Assembly (NCBI GenBank): GCA_020853395.1
Contig: JADYYY010000010.1
Location: 372,001 to 436,000 of the forward strand
Source: Acidobacteriota bacterium
GTDB taxonomy: Bacteria; Acidobacteriota; Vicinamibacteria; Vicinamibacterales; SCN-69-37
DNA length: 64,000 bases
Direction: 5' to 3'
The notes beneath the pieces were generated by a model. The model worked only from the letters and a program-made list of their open reading frames with translations, was not told the origin of the DNA and made no database searches. Made by a program: the position numbers and the translations under genes. Below are positions 8,279 to 17,802 of this stretch, piece by piece (within the stretch, counting starts at the first letter, position 1; the number at the start of each line of letters is the position of its first letter).

Positions 8279-9106
8279 ATGCCGATTGACGACCTCCCGC
8301 TCGACCGCCCGGCGTCGCTGACGCCGGGCGCCGCGCCTCCCCCGTCGCCGTCCCCGTGGCGATGGGTGGTCGTGGGGCTTGGCGGGCTCGCGGCGGGCGC
8401 GCTGCTCACCTTCTGGTGGCTCGGCCGATCGCAGCCTCCCACGGCAACGCCGGCGCCGACGACGGCGACCGACATGGCGGTCGCCTCGAATCGCCCGAAG
8501 CGACAGTTCCTCAGCCTGCCCTCGCTCGACGCGTCCGATACGCTGCTCGCCGAGCTCGTCGCGACCCTGTCGCGGCACCCCACGCTGTCGCGGCTGCTCG
8601 CGACGAAAGGGCTCGTGCGAAGCGCGACGCTGGCCGTCGTCCAGATTGGCGACGGCCGGACGCCGGCCGCCCCGCTCGAGACGCTGCGGCCCGCAACGCG
8701 GCTGAGGTTGAGCGGCGCGTCACCGTCGCGCGTCGATCCGAAGAGCTACGCCCGGTGGGATGCCGCCGTCGGCGCCCTCGTCTCGATCTCACCCGCCGAC
8801 GCCGCGCAGCTCTACGTCAACGTCAAGCCGCTCTTCGACCAGGCCTACATCGAGCTCGGCCATCCGGCAGGCGACTTCGACAACGCGATCGTCGAGGCCA
8901 TCGCGATGCTCGACGATGTGCCCGAGGATGCCGAGCCGGCGCTGTTGGAGCGGCACACTGGCGGGTACTACGAGCACGTCTCGGACACCTTGAAGGCGCT
9001 GCCGCCCGTCCAGAAGCAGTTCCTGCTGATCGGTCCGGACCACCGCCGGAAGATCCAGGCGTGGCTGCACGCTTTTGCCTCGAATCTCGACCTCACCCTA
9101 CGCTGA
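8279..9106 (+). CDS. DUF3014 family membrane-anchored protein
   Basis: A 275-residue protein with one N-terminal membrane helix (about residues 28-48) following a Pro-rich cytoplasmic stretch, then a Pro/Thr linker and a soluble domain predicted to face the periplasm. The soluble part has the pattern of DUF3014: FLSLPSLDASD, ATKGLVRS and the FDQAYIELGHP segment near the middle. No catalytic motif is evident and the function is unknown. A TATAAG hexamer lies 17 bases before the ATG. It diverges from ferritin, with 66 bases between the two starts. Confidence 0.8.
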   Translation: MPIDDLPLDRPASLTPGAAPPPSPSPWRWVVVGLGGLAAGALLTFWWLGRSQPPTATPAPTTATDMAVASNRPKRQFLSLPSLDASDTLLAELVATLSRHPTLSRLLATKGLVRSATLAVVQIGDGRTPAAPLETLRPATRLRLSGASPSRVDPKSYARWDAAVGALVSISPADAAQLYVNVKPLFDQAYIELGHPAGDFDNAIVEAIAMLDDVPEDAEPALLERHTGGYYEHVSDTLKALPPVQKQFLLIGPDHRRKIQAWLHAFASNLDLTLR

Positions 9107-9200
9107 CCGTCTCCCGATCGGCGCGGCTTCGCACCCGTTCGCGGTCCGGCGCGGTGCGAGCCTGCCCGCCGAGCCACCGACCCGCTGCCGGCCGACGCCG

Positions 9201-9230
9201 CCCGATGCCCGCCGATGCCCGCCGATGCCC
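9201..9230. repeat. Three tandem 10-bp copies upstream of the desaturase promoter
   Basis: The decamer GCCGATGCCC occurs at 9211-9220 and 9221-9230, preceded by CCCGATGCCC at 9201-9210 and followed by a degenerate CGCGATGATA. The unit equals about one turn of DNA. The array ends 8 bases before a TAGACT hexamer (9239-9244), so it covers the likely -35 zone of the desaturase gene. Confidence 0.7.
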
Positions 9231-9238
9231 CGCGATGA

Positions 9239-9244
9239 TAGACT
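9239..9244 (+). promoter_or_regulatory. Putative -10 element for the fatty-acid desaturase
   Basis: TAGACT, directly after the decamer repeats and 63 bases before the ATG. The implied leader holds an AGGTG ribosome binding site. Confidence 0.35.
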
Positions 9245-9307
9245 GATGCGGTTTTGTCCTGATGAAGGACGCAGACAGGGCCGTGAGGCGCGCCGGGAAA
9301 CAGGTGA

Positions 9308-10126
9308 ATGACTGAGGCAATCATCAAGCGAAAGAGTTACGACCTGGGATCGATGCTCCCGTTCATTCTGTTGCACGCATCGGTGCTGCTGGCGCTGACG
9401 GTGCCGTTCTCGGCGGAGATGATCGCGTGGTTCGCCGGCTCCTACTTCCTCAGGATGTTCGGCGTCACGGGCGGCTACCACCGCTACTTCAGCCATCGCT
9501 CCTACAAGCTCAACCGCTTCTGGCAGTTCTGGATGGCGTTTCTCGCGCAGACCTCGGGCCAGAAGGGCGTGCTCTGGTGGGCCGCCCATCACCGCGATCA
9601 TCACCTGCACTCGGATCGCAAGACGGACCTGCACTCGCCGGTGCACGAAGGGTTCTGGTGGTCGCACCTCGGGTGGATTCTCTCGGACGAGTACGACGTC
9701 TACGATCCCAAGCGAATCGCGGACTTCAACCGCTTCCCCGAGCTGCACCTGCTGGATCGGTTCCACCTGGTGCCCTTCTTCCTCTACGGCGCGGTCATCT
9801 GGTGGCTCGGCGGCTACTCGGCCTTCGTGTGGGGCTTCCTCGTGTCCACCGTGGCGGTCTACCACGGCACGTTCCTCATCAACTCGCTCACCCACATCTG
9901 GGGAACGCGCCGATTCCAGACGCCCGACGAGAGCCGCAACAACTTCGTCCTCGCCATCGTGACGATGGGCGAGGGCTGGCACAACAACCACCACTACTAC
10001 ATGTCGAGCACGCGTCAGGGCATCCGTTGGTGGGAGGTCGATCTGACCTACTACCTGCTGCGAATGCTCTCGTGGGTCCGCATCGCGAGAGACCTGCGCC
10101 CCTTCAGAGCCGTCGCCCACGACTGA
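9308..10126 (+). CDS. Acyl-CoA/acyl-lipid delta-9-type fatty acid desaturase
   Basis: A 272-residue integral membrane di-iron desaturase that introduces a double bond into acyl chains and so adjusts membrane fluidity. The three histidine boxes are intact: HRYFSH (58-63), HHRDHH (94-99) and HNNHH (225-229), with an extra His in the NSLTHIWG segment. Hydrophobic segments flank the boxes as expected for two pairs of membrane helices. No fused cytochrome b5 is present, so electrons must come from a separate ferredoxin or reductase. An AGGTG ribosome binding site precedes the ATG. The delta-9 position is from family resemblance only. Confidence 0.9.
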   Translation: MTEAIIKRKSYDLGSMLPFILLHASVLLALTVPFSAEMIAWFAGSYFLRMFGVTGGYHRYFSHRSYKLNRFWQFWMAFLAQTSGQKGVLWWAAHHRDHHLHSDRKTDLHSPVHEGFWWSHLGWILSDEYDVYDPKRIADFNRFPELHLLDRFHLVPFFLYGAVIWWLGGYSAFVWGFLVSTVAVYHGTFLINSLTHIWGTRRFQTPDESRNNFVLAIVTMGEGWHNNHHYYMSSTRQGIRWWEVDLTYYLLRMLSWVRIARDLRPFRAVAHD

Positions 10127-10236
10127 GCACCACTGCACCGGTCGGCGAATCCGCACGCCGCCCGTGCTGCGGCGCGTCCTGAAGTGTTAGGAGAGCTGCG
10201 CGATCCGTCAGGTGAACAGCCGCCGGCGATGGGCGA

Positions 10237-11334
10237 TCACGGCCGTCCCGTTCCGGCACTCGTCATCGATGCGCGGATCGGCTCGGCGAGGATCAGCCTG
10301 AGCGCGCGGCTGTAGCTGGCGGTGCCATCGGCCACACGGTTGGCCTTGAGGTACCGATCGTAGACTTCCGACGCCGCGTGCTGGATGCGCGGCTGCCGGC
10401 GCTGCAGCCGGCGGCCGATGGCTTCGAGATCGCCCCGCACCTTCTCGTCGAGCGAGGGCCAGACGTGGCGGCGATCCGCAGGCGGCAGCGCCGCCGCTGC
10501 TTCGAGAATCAGGTACACGCTCCCGCTGTAGGCGAGCTCGGCGGGTCCCTGCATACACGCGAAGAACCCGACGGCGCTCGCTTCGGCCTCGTCGGCAAGG
10601 CCGGCCAGGTGTGACCATTCGTGCGCGAGCACGGACGCGCGCTCGAACGGCAGCAGCTCGGGGTGCACGAGCGACTCGAGCGCCAGCGGGTTGACCATGC
10701 CGTCGACGCCCGCGCGCGTGAAGAACGGCGTCAGCAGCAGCGAGAACTTGGGACGGCCAGGGCGGCTGAGCGGCGCGAGCTGCAGCGTGCGGAGCGCCGC
10801 GTTCAGGCGCGGATAGAGCCGCTCGGCGAGCGCCGGATACTCGACCGACGCGGCAGAGGCGGCGGGCCGGACGCGCGCGGCGAGCGCGCCCGCGTCGGCA
10901 ATCGCCGTCCGCAACGCCGCCGAGCTGGTCGCCGACTCACCTCCGCTGCCGAGCCGGGACTCGAGCGGCAGGCGGCGATAGTTGCAGCCCCACGCGCACA
11001 TGAAAAGCGCTACCACCACGGCTGCCGCGCGCACGGTGCGCCGCGCCCCCTCCCAGACCACCGCGAGCACGCCTCGGCGCGAGACGCCGTTGAACAAGCG
11101 CACGAGGCGGAACACCGCCAGCGCCGTCGCGCCGCCGATCAGCAGGTCCATCACGGCGATCGGCACGAGGTTGCTCGCGGCCGTCAGGGTCCACTGCAGC
11201 CGCGGGTACACGCCGCGCGAGTAGAGCGCGTCGACGACGGAGGCCGGCCACGGCGTCAGGAAGAGGGCCGCGGCGAACAGACTCGACGCCAACCATCCCC
11301 ACACGCGCACGTGGGCCCTTCCCGCGCGTGTCAT
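10237..11334 (-). CDS. DUF3810-like membrane protein with HExxH motif
   Basis: A 365-residue protein with about three N-terminal membrane helices (residues roughly 12-30, 50-75 and 95-112), followed by a large soluble domain containing LAHEWSHLAG. HEWSH is a zinc-metallopeptidase-type HExxH, and a downstream EAEAS segment could give a third ligand. The pattern fits DUF3810, whose function is not established. Its ATG overlaps the stop of the NADH dehydrogenase gene (ATGA at 11334-11331), so the two are coupled. Protease activity is possible but unproven. Confidence 0.75.
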   Translation of the reverse strand: MTRAGRAHVRVWGWLASSLFAAALFLTPWPASVVDALYSRGVYPRLQWTLTAASNLVPIAVMDLLIGGATALAVFRLVRLFNGVSRRGVLAVVWEGARRTVRAAAVVVALFMCAWGCNYRRLPLESRLGSGGESATSSAALRTAIADAGALAARVRPAASAASVEYPALAERLYPRLNAALRTLQLAPLSRPGRPKFSLLLTPFFTRAGVDGMVNPLALESLVHPELLPFERASVLAHEWSHLAGLADEAEASAVGFFACMQGPAELAYSGSVYLILEAAAALPPADRRHVWPSLDEKVRGDLEAIGRRLQRRQPRIQHAASEVYDRYLKANRVADGTASYSRALRLILAEPIRASMTSAGTGRP

Positions 11335-12578
11335 GCGTCCTGATGCGTGATGAGACGCACCGATCGTTGATACGTCGTGTACGACACGGCCCACTGCACC
11401 AGCACCGAGAGGCGGTTGCGGAATCCGATCAGCTTGACGAGGTGGACGAACAGCCAGAAGAGCCAGGCCGGATAGCCCTTCATGCGGAAGCGCGGCATGT
11501 CGGCGACGGCGACGTTGCGGCCGATCGTCGCGAGATTGCCGTAGCTGCGGTACGCGAACGGCTGCCGCGGCTCGCCGCGCAAGGCGCGTTCGATGTTGGC
11601 GGCCGCGTGTGCCGCCTGCTGGATGGCGACCTGCGCCACGCCGGGCAGCCACTGGCCATCCGCCCCTCTCAGCGCCGCGAGGTCGCCCACGACGCTGATC
11701 TCCGGATGCCCCGGCACCGTGAGATCGTCGCCGACGAGCACGCGCCCGGCGCGATCGAGCGGTGCGCCGAGCGAGGCGCCGAGCGGCGAGGCCTCGATGC
11801 CCGCGGCCCAGAGGATCGTGCTGGCTTCGATCACTTCGCCGCCGACGTGCACTCGTCCGGGGGCCACGTCGGTGACGAAGCTGTCGGTCCAGACCGCGAC
11901 GCCGAGCCGCTCGAGCGCCGATCGCGCGTAGGCCGACAGCGGTTCCGGGTACGTGCCGAGCACGCGCGGGCTGCCTTCGATCAGAATGATCCTCGCGGCC
12001 TCGGGCGCGATCGCCCGGAAATCGTGCGCGAACGCGTGGCGCGAGATCTCCGCCAGCGCGCCGGCCAGCTCGACGCCGGTCGGCCCGCCCCCGATGACGA
12101 CGAAGGTCAGCAGGCGGCGCTGCTCGCGCGGATCGGCGGCTCGCTCGGCCTCCTCGAAGGCCACGAGCACCCGCCGGCGCATCTCGAGCGCATCTTCCAA
12201 GGTCTTCAGGCCCGGCGCGTACGGCTGCCAGTCCCGATGGCCGAAATACGAATGGGTCACGCCGGCCGCGACGATGAGGTGGTCGTACGTGACCACGCCA
12301 TCGTCCAGCCTGACGGTTCGCGTGGCGGGATCGATGCCGGTCACATCGGCGAGCCAGACGCGCACGTTGCGCTGCTTGCGGAGAATCCAGCGAATCGGCG
12401 ACGCGATGTCGCCCGGAGACAGCGCCGCCGTCGCGACCTGGTAGAGCAGCGGCTGGAAGACGTGGTGATTGCGCCGATCGATGAGCAGCACCTCGACCGG
12501 CGCGTCACGCAAGCCCTTCGCCGCGCTCAGCCCCCCGAATCCTCCACCGATGATGACAACCCGGGGTGCATCGGCCAT
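11331..12578 (-). CDS. ndh: Type II NADH:quinone oxidoreductase (NDH-2)
   Basis: A 415-residue single-subunit flavoprotein that passes electrons from NADH to the quinone pool without pumping protons. It has an FAD-binding GGGFGG loop at the N-terminus (residues 11-16), a second dinucleotide fold with VVIGGGPTGVELAG near the middle for NADH, and the AAGIEAS/GDLAAL motifs of the family. The hydrophobic C-terminal stretch GYPAWLFWLFVHL is the usual membrane-attachment helix. It is sandwiched between a small membrane protein 12 bases upstream and the DUF3810 gene, forming an apparent three-gene operon. Confidence 0.93.
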   Translation of the reverse strand: MADAPRVVIIGGGFGGLSAAKGLRDAPVEVLLIDRRNHHVFQPLLYQVATAALSPGDIASPIRWILRKQRNVRVWLADVTGIDPATRTVRLDDGVVTYDHLIVAAGVTHSYFGHRDWQPYAPGLKTLEDALEMRRRVLVAFEEAERAADPREQRRLLTFVVIGGGPTGVELAGALAEISRHAFAHDFRAIAPEAARIILIEGSPRVLGTYPEPLSAYARSALERLGVAVWTDSFVTDVAPGRVHVGGEVIEASTILWAAGIEASPLGASLGAPLDRAGRVLVGDDLTVPGHPEISVVGDLAALRGADGQWLPGVAQVAIQQAAHAAANIERALRGEPRQPFAYRSYGNLATIGRNVAVADMPRFRMKGYPAWLFWLFVHLVKLIGFRNRLSVLVQWAVSYTTYQRSVRLITHQDA

Positions 12579-12590
12579 CGGCAGCGGCGG

Positions 12591-13037
12591 CTACTCGTGG
12601 TAGAGCGGGCGGATCTGAAAAAGGATGTACAGGCCGATCAACCCGCCCACCACGGCACCGACGAGGCTGCCGCTCAGCAACGAGTGCACGATCCCCACGA
12701 GCTGTGAGTAGAACAGCAACCGCCAGGCCGACATCTTTCGTTTGAACAGTCCAGGGAGCGCCATGACGAGCAACGCGACCTGGACGAGCAGCGCGATGAC
12801 GGCGAGCCCCCAGCCGGTGGCGTAGTTGAGGCCGGCGAACGGCACGAACAAGGTGCCGATGCCGAGCACCACCAGCAGAGGCGGCAGCAGGATCACGAGC
12901 AGGACGATCGAGATCCAGGGACCGTACTTGACCAGCCATTCCCTGGCGCCATCCGGGATCTGAAACGGCGCCTTCTTGACGAGATAGAAGTCCAGAAACC
13001 CGATCAGGTCTTTCGGTGCCTGTTCAGCATCAGCCAT
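12591..13037 (-). CDS. Small membrane protein of unknown function
   Basis: A 148-residue protein with an amphipathic N-terminus (LIGFLDFYLVKKAPFQIP) and four likely membrane helices, ending in LYILFQIRPLYHE. I do not recognise a named family. A ribosome binding site GGAGGAGT lies just upstream and a TATACT hexamer further back, so this is the first gene of the NDH-2 operon. Its position suggests a role linked to the membrane or respiratory chain, but this is only context. Confidence 0.7.
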   Translation of the reverse strand: MADAEQAPKDLIGFLDFYLVKKAPFQIPDGAREWLVKYGPWISIVLLVILLPPLLVVLGIGTLFVPFAGLNYATGWGLAVIALLVQVALLVMALPGLFKRKMSAWRLLFYSQLVGIVHSLLSGSLVGAVVGGLIGLYILFQIRPLYHE

Positions 13038-13063
13038 GGGGGCGACTCCTCCGCGCTCGGCGC

Positions 13064-13069
13064 AGTATA
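13064..13069 (-). promoter_or_regulatory. Putative -10 element for the NDH-2 operon
   Basis: TATACT on the minus strand, 26 bases before the ATG at 13037, followed by a good ribosome binding site. No clear -35. Confidence 0.45.
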
Positions 13070-13165
13070 CGCGCAGACTCGCGGCACGGCGCTCGGCGCC
13101 CGGCGGCAGTGCGTCCCGCTCCGCTTCCCCTCGCCGCGCCCTTTGCCCTCAGCCGCTCGCCTTCG

Positions 13166-13171
13166 TACACT
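13166..13171 (+). promoter_or_regulatory. Putative -10 element for the molybdopterin oxidoreductase
   Basis: TACACT, ending 7 bases before the ATG at 13179, which would put the transcript start at or next to the start codon. Confidence 0.4.
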
Positions 13172-13178
13172 GTGGCGC

Positions 13179-15212
13179 ATGGCCACCGACCGGATCAGCC
13201 CGCCTCGTTCCTGGGGGCGATCGACCGTCACGACGGCGTGCCCGCTCGACTGCCCGGACTCGTGCAGCCTGTCGGTCACGGTGGAACGCGGCGAGATCGT
13301 CAAGATCGACGGCAACCGGCATGCCCCGTCGACCGATGGGTACATCTGCGGGAAGGTCCGCCGGTTCGATCGGCGCGTGTACAGCGGCGAGCGCCTGCTC
13401 CATCCGCTCGTGCGCACCGGTCCGAAAGGCACGTCGTCGTTCGAGCGGCTCACCTGGGACGAGGCGATCGATCTGCTGGCCGGTCGCATTCGGCAGGCCT
13501 CGAGCGAGTTCGGCCCCGAATCCGTGCTGCCCTTCTACTACGGTGGCTCGAACGGCCTCTTGACGAGCGACTACGAGGACGCGCGCTTCTTCCGGCGGAT
13601 CGGCGCGTCGCGGTTGGCGCGCACGGTCTGCGCCGCGCCGACCGGCGCTGCGGCGCTGGCGATGTACGGCAAGATGCCGGGCGTCGCCTACCCCGACTAC
13701 GCCGCCGCCCAGCTCATCGTCATCTGGGGATGCAACGCCTCGGCCTCGGGCATCCACCTCGTGGCCCACATCCGACGGGCACAGCAGGCCGGTGCGCGGC
13801 TGGTCGTGATCGATCCGCGGCTGACGCCGCTCGCGCGGACGGCCGACCTGCACCTGCCCGTGCGGCCCGGCACGGATCTGCCGGTGGCGCTCGCGCTCGT
13901 CAACGCGCTGTTCGAGCACGGCCAGGCCGACCTTGCGTTTCTCGATGCTCATGCAGACGGTGCGGACGCGCTTCGCCGCGCCGCATCCGCCTGGCCGCTC
14001 GCGCGGGCCGCCGACGAGGCGGGCGTGCCCGTCGCGGACCTCGAACGTCTGGCCGCGTGGTACGCGGCGGCCTCTCCGGCGGTCATTCGCTGCGGCTGGG
14101 GCCAGGAACGCAACCGCAACGGCGGCTCCTCGTCGCTCGCGATTCTGGCGCTGCCGGCGATCGCCGGGAAGTTCGGCGTTCGCGGCGGGGGCTACACGAT
14201 GAGCAACTCCGCGGCCTGGGGCGTCGACACCGAAGCGCTCATCGGCACGCCGGCGCCCGCGTCGCGGGTCATCAACATGAACCAGCTCGGAGGCGTGCTG
14301 ACGGAGCCGCTCGATCCGCCAATCAAAGTGCTGTTCGTCTACAACTGCAATCCGCTCTCGACGATGCCGAATCAGAACGGCGTGCGGCGTGGGCTGGCGC
14401 GCGAGGATCTGTTCACCGTCGTGCACGAGCAGGTCATGACCGACACGGCGACGTTCGCCGACCTCCTGCTGCCGGCGCCGACGTTCCTGGAGCAGTACGA
14501 CGTGGCGCGCGGCTACGGCGCCTACCACTTCCATCTCGTCCAGCCGGTGATCGCGCCAATCGGCGAGGCGCGCGCGAACCAGGACGTCTTCCGGGAGCTC
14601 GGCCTCCGCCTCGGCGTGAGCACCGACGACGCGCTCGGCGAGGCGGGCGCGATGATCGATCTCGCCTCGCGGCTGCCGGAGGGCATGGGCACGGCGCTGC
14701 TCGAAGCGGGGCAAGTGCCCGCGCCCCATGACGGACGGCCGGTACAGTTCGTGGACGTGCATCCTCGCACGGCCAACGGCCGCATCCAGCTCCATCCAGG
14801 CTCGCTCGCCCGCGACGCCGACCTCTACGCGTATCGGCCGGATCCGGCGACCGCGCGCTGTCCGCTGGCGCTGATCTCGCCGGCCAGCGAGCACACGATC
14901 TCGTCCACGCTCGGGGAGCTGCGCCCGGCCATCGCCCAGGTGAAGATCCATCCGCACGACGCGGCGCCGCGATCGATCGCCGACGGCGATGCGGTGCGCC
15001 TGTTCAACGACCTCGGCGAGGTGCAATGCCACGCGAGCGTGACGCCGGAAGTCCGGCCCGGCACACTGGCGATGCCGAAGGGCCTCTGGGCTCGCAGTAC
15101 GTTCAACGGCTCGAGCCCGACGGCGCTCGTCCCCGACAGCCTCACCGACTTCGCCGGCGGCGCCTGCTTCAACGACGCGCGTGTGCAGATCGAGCTGCTG
15201 GGCCGGCACTGA
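13179..15212 (+). CDS. Molybdopterin-dependent oxidoreductase, DMSO reductase family
   Basis: A 677-residue catalytic subunit of the bis-MGD (molybdenum or tungsten) family. The N-terminal [4Fe-4S] motif is Cys21-x3-Cys25-x3-Cys29 with Cys57 (CPLDCPDSC, YICGK). Later come LIVIWGCNASASG, VIDPRLTPLA and a C-terminal beta-barrel domain starting near residue 550 for the second dinucleotide. There is no twin-arginine signal, so it is likely cytoplasmic. No partner Fe-S or membrane subunit is encoded next to it, and the substrate cannot be deduced. The ATG at 13179 is chosen over one at 13143 because the motif starts close to it and a TACACT hexamer lies 7 bases upstream. Confidence 0.9.
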   Translation: MATDRISPPRSWGRSTVTTACPLDCPDSCSLSVTVERGEIVKIDGNRHAPSTDGYICGKVRRFDRRVYSGERLLHPLVRTGPKGTSSFERLTWDEAIDLLAGRIRQASSEFGPESVLPFYYGGSNGLLTSDYEDARFFRRIGASRLARTVCAAPTGAAALAMYGKMPGVAYPDYAAAQLIVIWGCNASASGIHLVAHIRRAQQAGARLVVIDPRLTPLARTADLHLPVRPGTDLPVALALVNALFEHGQADLAFLDAHADGADALRRAASAWPLARAADEAGVPVADLERLAAWYAAASPAVIRCGWGQERNRNGGSSSLAILALPAIAGKFGVRGGGYTMSNSAAWGVDTEALIGTPAPASRVINMNQLGGVLTEPLDPPIKVLFVYNCNPLSTMPNQNGVRRGLAREDLFTVVHEQVMTDTATFADLLLPAPTFLEQYDVARGYGAYHFHLVQPVIAPIGEARANQDVFRELGLRLGVSTDDALGEAGAMIDLASRLPEGMGTALLEAGQVPAPHDGRPVQFVDVHPRTANGRIQLHPGSLARDADLYAYRPDPATARCPLALISPASEHTISSTLGELRPAIAQVKIHPHDAAPRSIADGDAVRLFNDLGEVQCHASVTPEVRPGTLAMPKGLWARSTFNGSSPTALVPDSLTDFAGGACFNDARVQIELLGRH

Positions 15213-15250
15213 ACGCGCCTGACGCCGCCGGCGGCCGCGGCGCTTCGGAG

Positions 15251-15256
15251 TAGACT
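15251..15256 (+). promoter_or_regulatory. Putative -10 element for the large membrane protein gene
   Basis: TAGACT, 29 bases before the ATG at 15286. No -35 recognised. Confidence 0.3.
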
Positions 15257-15285
15257 GACGCCCACTGCGATGGGTATCCGGCCCG

Positions 15286-17802
15286 ATGATCCGTCTGCTG
15301 GCTGAGCTGCTGCTCCTGGCCTACCTGCCGGGCGCGGTGCTCTTCCGGCTGCCCGGCCGAACGCAAGCGGCGCGCGCCGCGCTGTCCTGGGAAGAGCGGC
15401 TCTTCTGGGCCATCGTGTCGAGCGTCGCCTGGTCGCTCGCCGTCGTGCTGGCGCTCGCGTTCGGCGGCTGGTACACGTTCGAACGGCTCCTCGCGATCGA
15501 TGCCGGCGTCGTCGGCCTCGCCGTGCTCGGGTTCAACCGCCGGCTGCGGTTCGCCGCGCGGCCGACGCCGCCGGGCTGGAGCGCGGTCTGGCCGCTGCTG
15601 CTCGTCGCTGCCGCGCTCTGGTTGTACTTCCCGCCATCGGAGTACGTGATCGGCGGCAAGGATCCCGGCACGTACCTCAACGAGGGCGTGCAGATCGCTC
15701 AGCGGGGCGCGCTCCTCGTCAAGGACCCGATGGTCAGCGCGGTTCCGGAACCGCTGCGCGATCTCTTCTTCCCGTCGCACCAGCAGCCCTGGTACTACAG
15801 CATCCGGTTCATGGGCTTCTTCGTCGACGACCCTCGCACCGGCACCGTCGTCGGCCAGTTCCCGCACCTGTTTCCGGCGTCCATCGCGATCGGCTACGGG
15901 CTCAACGGCCTCAGCGGCGCGCGCCAGGCCGTCGGCTGCTGGACGATGCTCGGGCTGCTCGCCGTGTACTTCACGCTTGCCCACGCGCTGGGACGTCGTG
16001 TGGCCTTCGGCGCCGCGGCGCTCACGGCGATCAACGTGATGACGGTCTGGTTCGGCCGCTATCCGAACAGCGAGGTCGTGCTCCTGGCCCTCGTCTTCGC
16101 CGCGATGCTGGCGTTCGCGCGGGCGGTCGATCAGGGCGGCGTGTTCTTCGCGGCGGTTGCGGGCGCGCTGCTCGGGGGCCTGCTCTTCCTGCGCTACGAC
16201 GCGGTGCTCGCGTTCGTCAGCTTCTGCGCCGTGGCGTTGATCCTCAGGGCGGTCGGCCAGCGCATCGGCCTCGCGTTCGCGGCGGCGCTCGCCGCGACGG
16301 CAATCCCAGGCTACGTCTACTTGCGCGGCCCGATGCAGGCTTACTCCGCCTACCCGCTGATCTTCACGCGCGATCACGGCCTGCTCGGGCTGGCGGCCAT
16401 CGCCGGCCTCGTGCTCCTCGCGAGGCTCGCCTTCCGATGGGAGGCCACTCGGAACGCGGTGCGCCGAACGGTCCCGCCAGGGCTCGCGCTGACCTTCGCC
16501 GCGCTGGCGATCTACGCGTACTTCTTCCGGCAACAGGTCGGGCGGCTCGCCGAGCACGACGCGATGGCGTTTCGATCGTTCGGATGGTACGTCGGACCGT
16601 GGGTGCTCGCCGCCGGAGTGGCCGGCGTCGCCGCGCTGACGGCCGCGCGCTTCTGGCGGGCGCCGGTGCTCATCACGACCATCGGCGCCTTCAGCGTGTT
16701 CTTCTTCTACAAGACGCGCATCGTGCCCGAGCACTTCTGGGCGGCGCGCCGGTTTCTCGCGCTCATCCTTCCTGGCGCCATGCTCGGCGTCGCCTACGTC
16801 GCGGATCGGCTCTCACGATGGGCCGCCGCGTGGTTTCGCCCGGGTGCCATCGTGCACGACGACGTCGGGTCGTGGCCGCCCGCCCGCCCGGCCGTCGCCA
16901 CGGCGATCTTCGCCGTCCTCGTGACGTTCGTCGGCTGGCACATGTGGCAGCAGACGAGCCCGGTCTGGCGGCACGTGGAGTACGCGGGATTGATCCCGCG
17001 TCTGGAACGGCTCGCGTCGGAGATTGGCGATCGTGACCTGCTGCTCGTCGAGTCGCGGAACGCGGGCTCGGACCTGCACGTGCTCGCCACGCCGCTCGCG
17101 TACATCTACGCGAAGCACGTGCTCGTCCTGGATTCGGTCGTGCCGCCCCGCCTGCCGATGTACGCCTTCGTGGACTGGGCCTCGGCGCGCTACGACCGCG
17201 TGCTCTTCCTCGGCGGCGGCGGCTCGGACCTGCTGAGCGATCGGCTCGTGGCGACGCCTCTCTCCGGCGAACGTTTCACCGTGCCCGAGTACGCGTCCGC
17301 GTGGAACGCGTACCCGTCGGGCGTCCGGCGCAAGGACTTCGAGTACGGCCTCTACCGGCTCTCGACGTCGCACGGCGCGACGGCCGCACGCGTGACGATC
17401 GACGTCGGCGGCCTCGACGATCTGAACGTCGTGCGGTTCTACGCCCGCGAGCGTTCCGACGATGGCGTGCCGTTCCGCTGGACCGGCGCGCAGTCGTTCG
17501 TCGTCGTCGCGGGACTGGCGGGCGCGCCGCACGAGCTCACCGTGTGGATGTCGAACGGCGGCCGGCCGGGCTCGGCACCGCCGGCGTCGGTCGAGGTGGC
17601 GTTGGACGACGTGGCGGTCGGCACCGTGACGGTGACGAGCGACGTCAGGCCGTACGCGTTCGCGCTGCCGGTCACGACGCGCGCGCCCGGCGACCCGCCG
17701 CGCCTGCGGCTGCGCGTGCCGACCTGGAATCCTCACGCGCTGCTCGGCGTGCCGGACACGCGCGATCTCGGCGTCATGGTCACGCGCGTCGAGGTGCGAT
17801 GA
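15286..17802 (+). CDS. Large polytopic membrane protein, glycosyltransferase (GT39/ArnT)-like
   Basis: An 838-residue protein with roughly a dozen membrane helices in the first 550 residues and a soluble C-terminal region. The first large loop after the third helix has SEYVIGGKDPGTYLNEGVQIAQRG, where the acidic residue matches the catalytic loop of lipid-linked-sugar glycosyltransferases (GT-C fold). The C-terminal 270 residues (after about 560) hold two beta-rich segments that resemble carbohydrate-binding or Ig-like modules. It probably acts at the outer face of the inner membrane. Its TGA overlaps the ATG of the following broken gene. Confidence 0.7.
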   Translation: MIRLLAELLLLAYLPGAVLFRLPGRTQAARAALSWEERLFWAIVSSVAWSLAVVLALAFGGWYTFERLLAIDAGVVGLAVLGFNRRLRFAARPTPPGWSAVWPLLLVAAALWLYFPPSEYVIGGKDPGTYLNEGVQIAQRGALLVKDPMVSAVPEPLRDLFFPSHQQPWYYSIRFMGFFVDDPRTGTVVGQFPHLFPASIAIGYGLNGLSGARQAVGCWTMLGLLAVYFTLAHALGRRVAFGAAALTAINVMTVWFGRYPNSEVVLLALVFAAMLAFARAVDQGGVFFAAVAGALLGGLLFLRYDAVLAFVSFCAVALILRAVGQRIGLAFAAALAATAIPGYVYLRGPMQAYSAYPLIFTRDHGLLGLAAIAGLVLLARLAFRWEATRNAVRRTVPPGLALTFAALAIYAYFFRQQVGRLAEHDAMAFRSFGWYVGPWVLAAGVAGVAALTAARFWRAPVLITTIGAFSVFFFYKTRIVPEHFWAARRFLALILPGAMLGVAYVADRLSRWAAAWFRPGAIVHDDVGSWPPARPAVATAIFAVLVTFVGWHMWQQTSPVWRHVEYAGLIPRLERLASEIGDRDLLLVESRNAGSDLHVLATPLAYIYAKHVLVLDSVVPPRLPMYAFVDWASARYDRVLFLGGGGSDLLSDRLVATPLSGERFTVPEYASAWNAYPSGVRRKDFEYGLYRLSTSHGATAARVTIDVGGLDDLNVVRFYARERSDDGVPFRWTGAQSFVVVAGLAGAPHELTVWMSNGGRPGSAPPASVEVALDDVAVGTVTVTSDVRPYAFALPVTTRAPGDPPRLRLRVPTWNPHALLGVPDTRDLGVMVTRVEVR

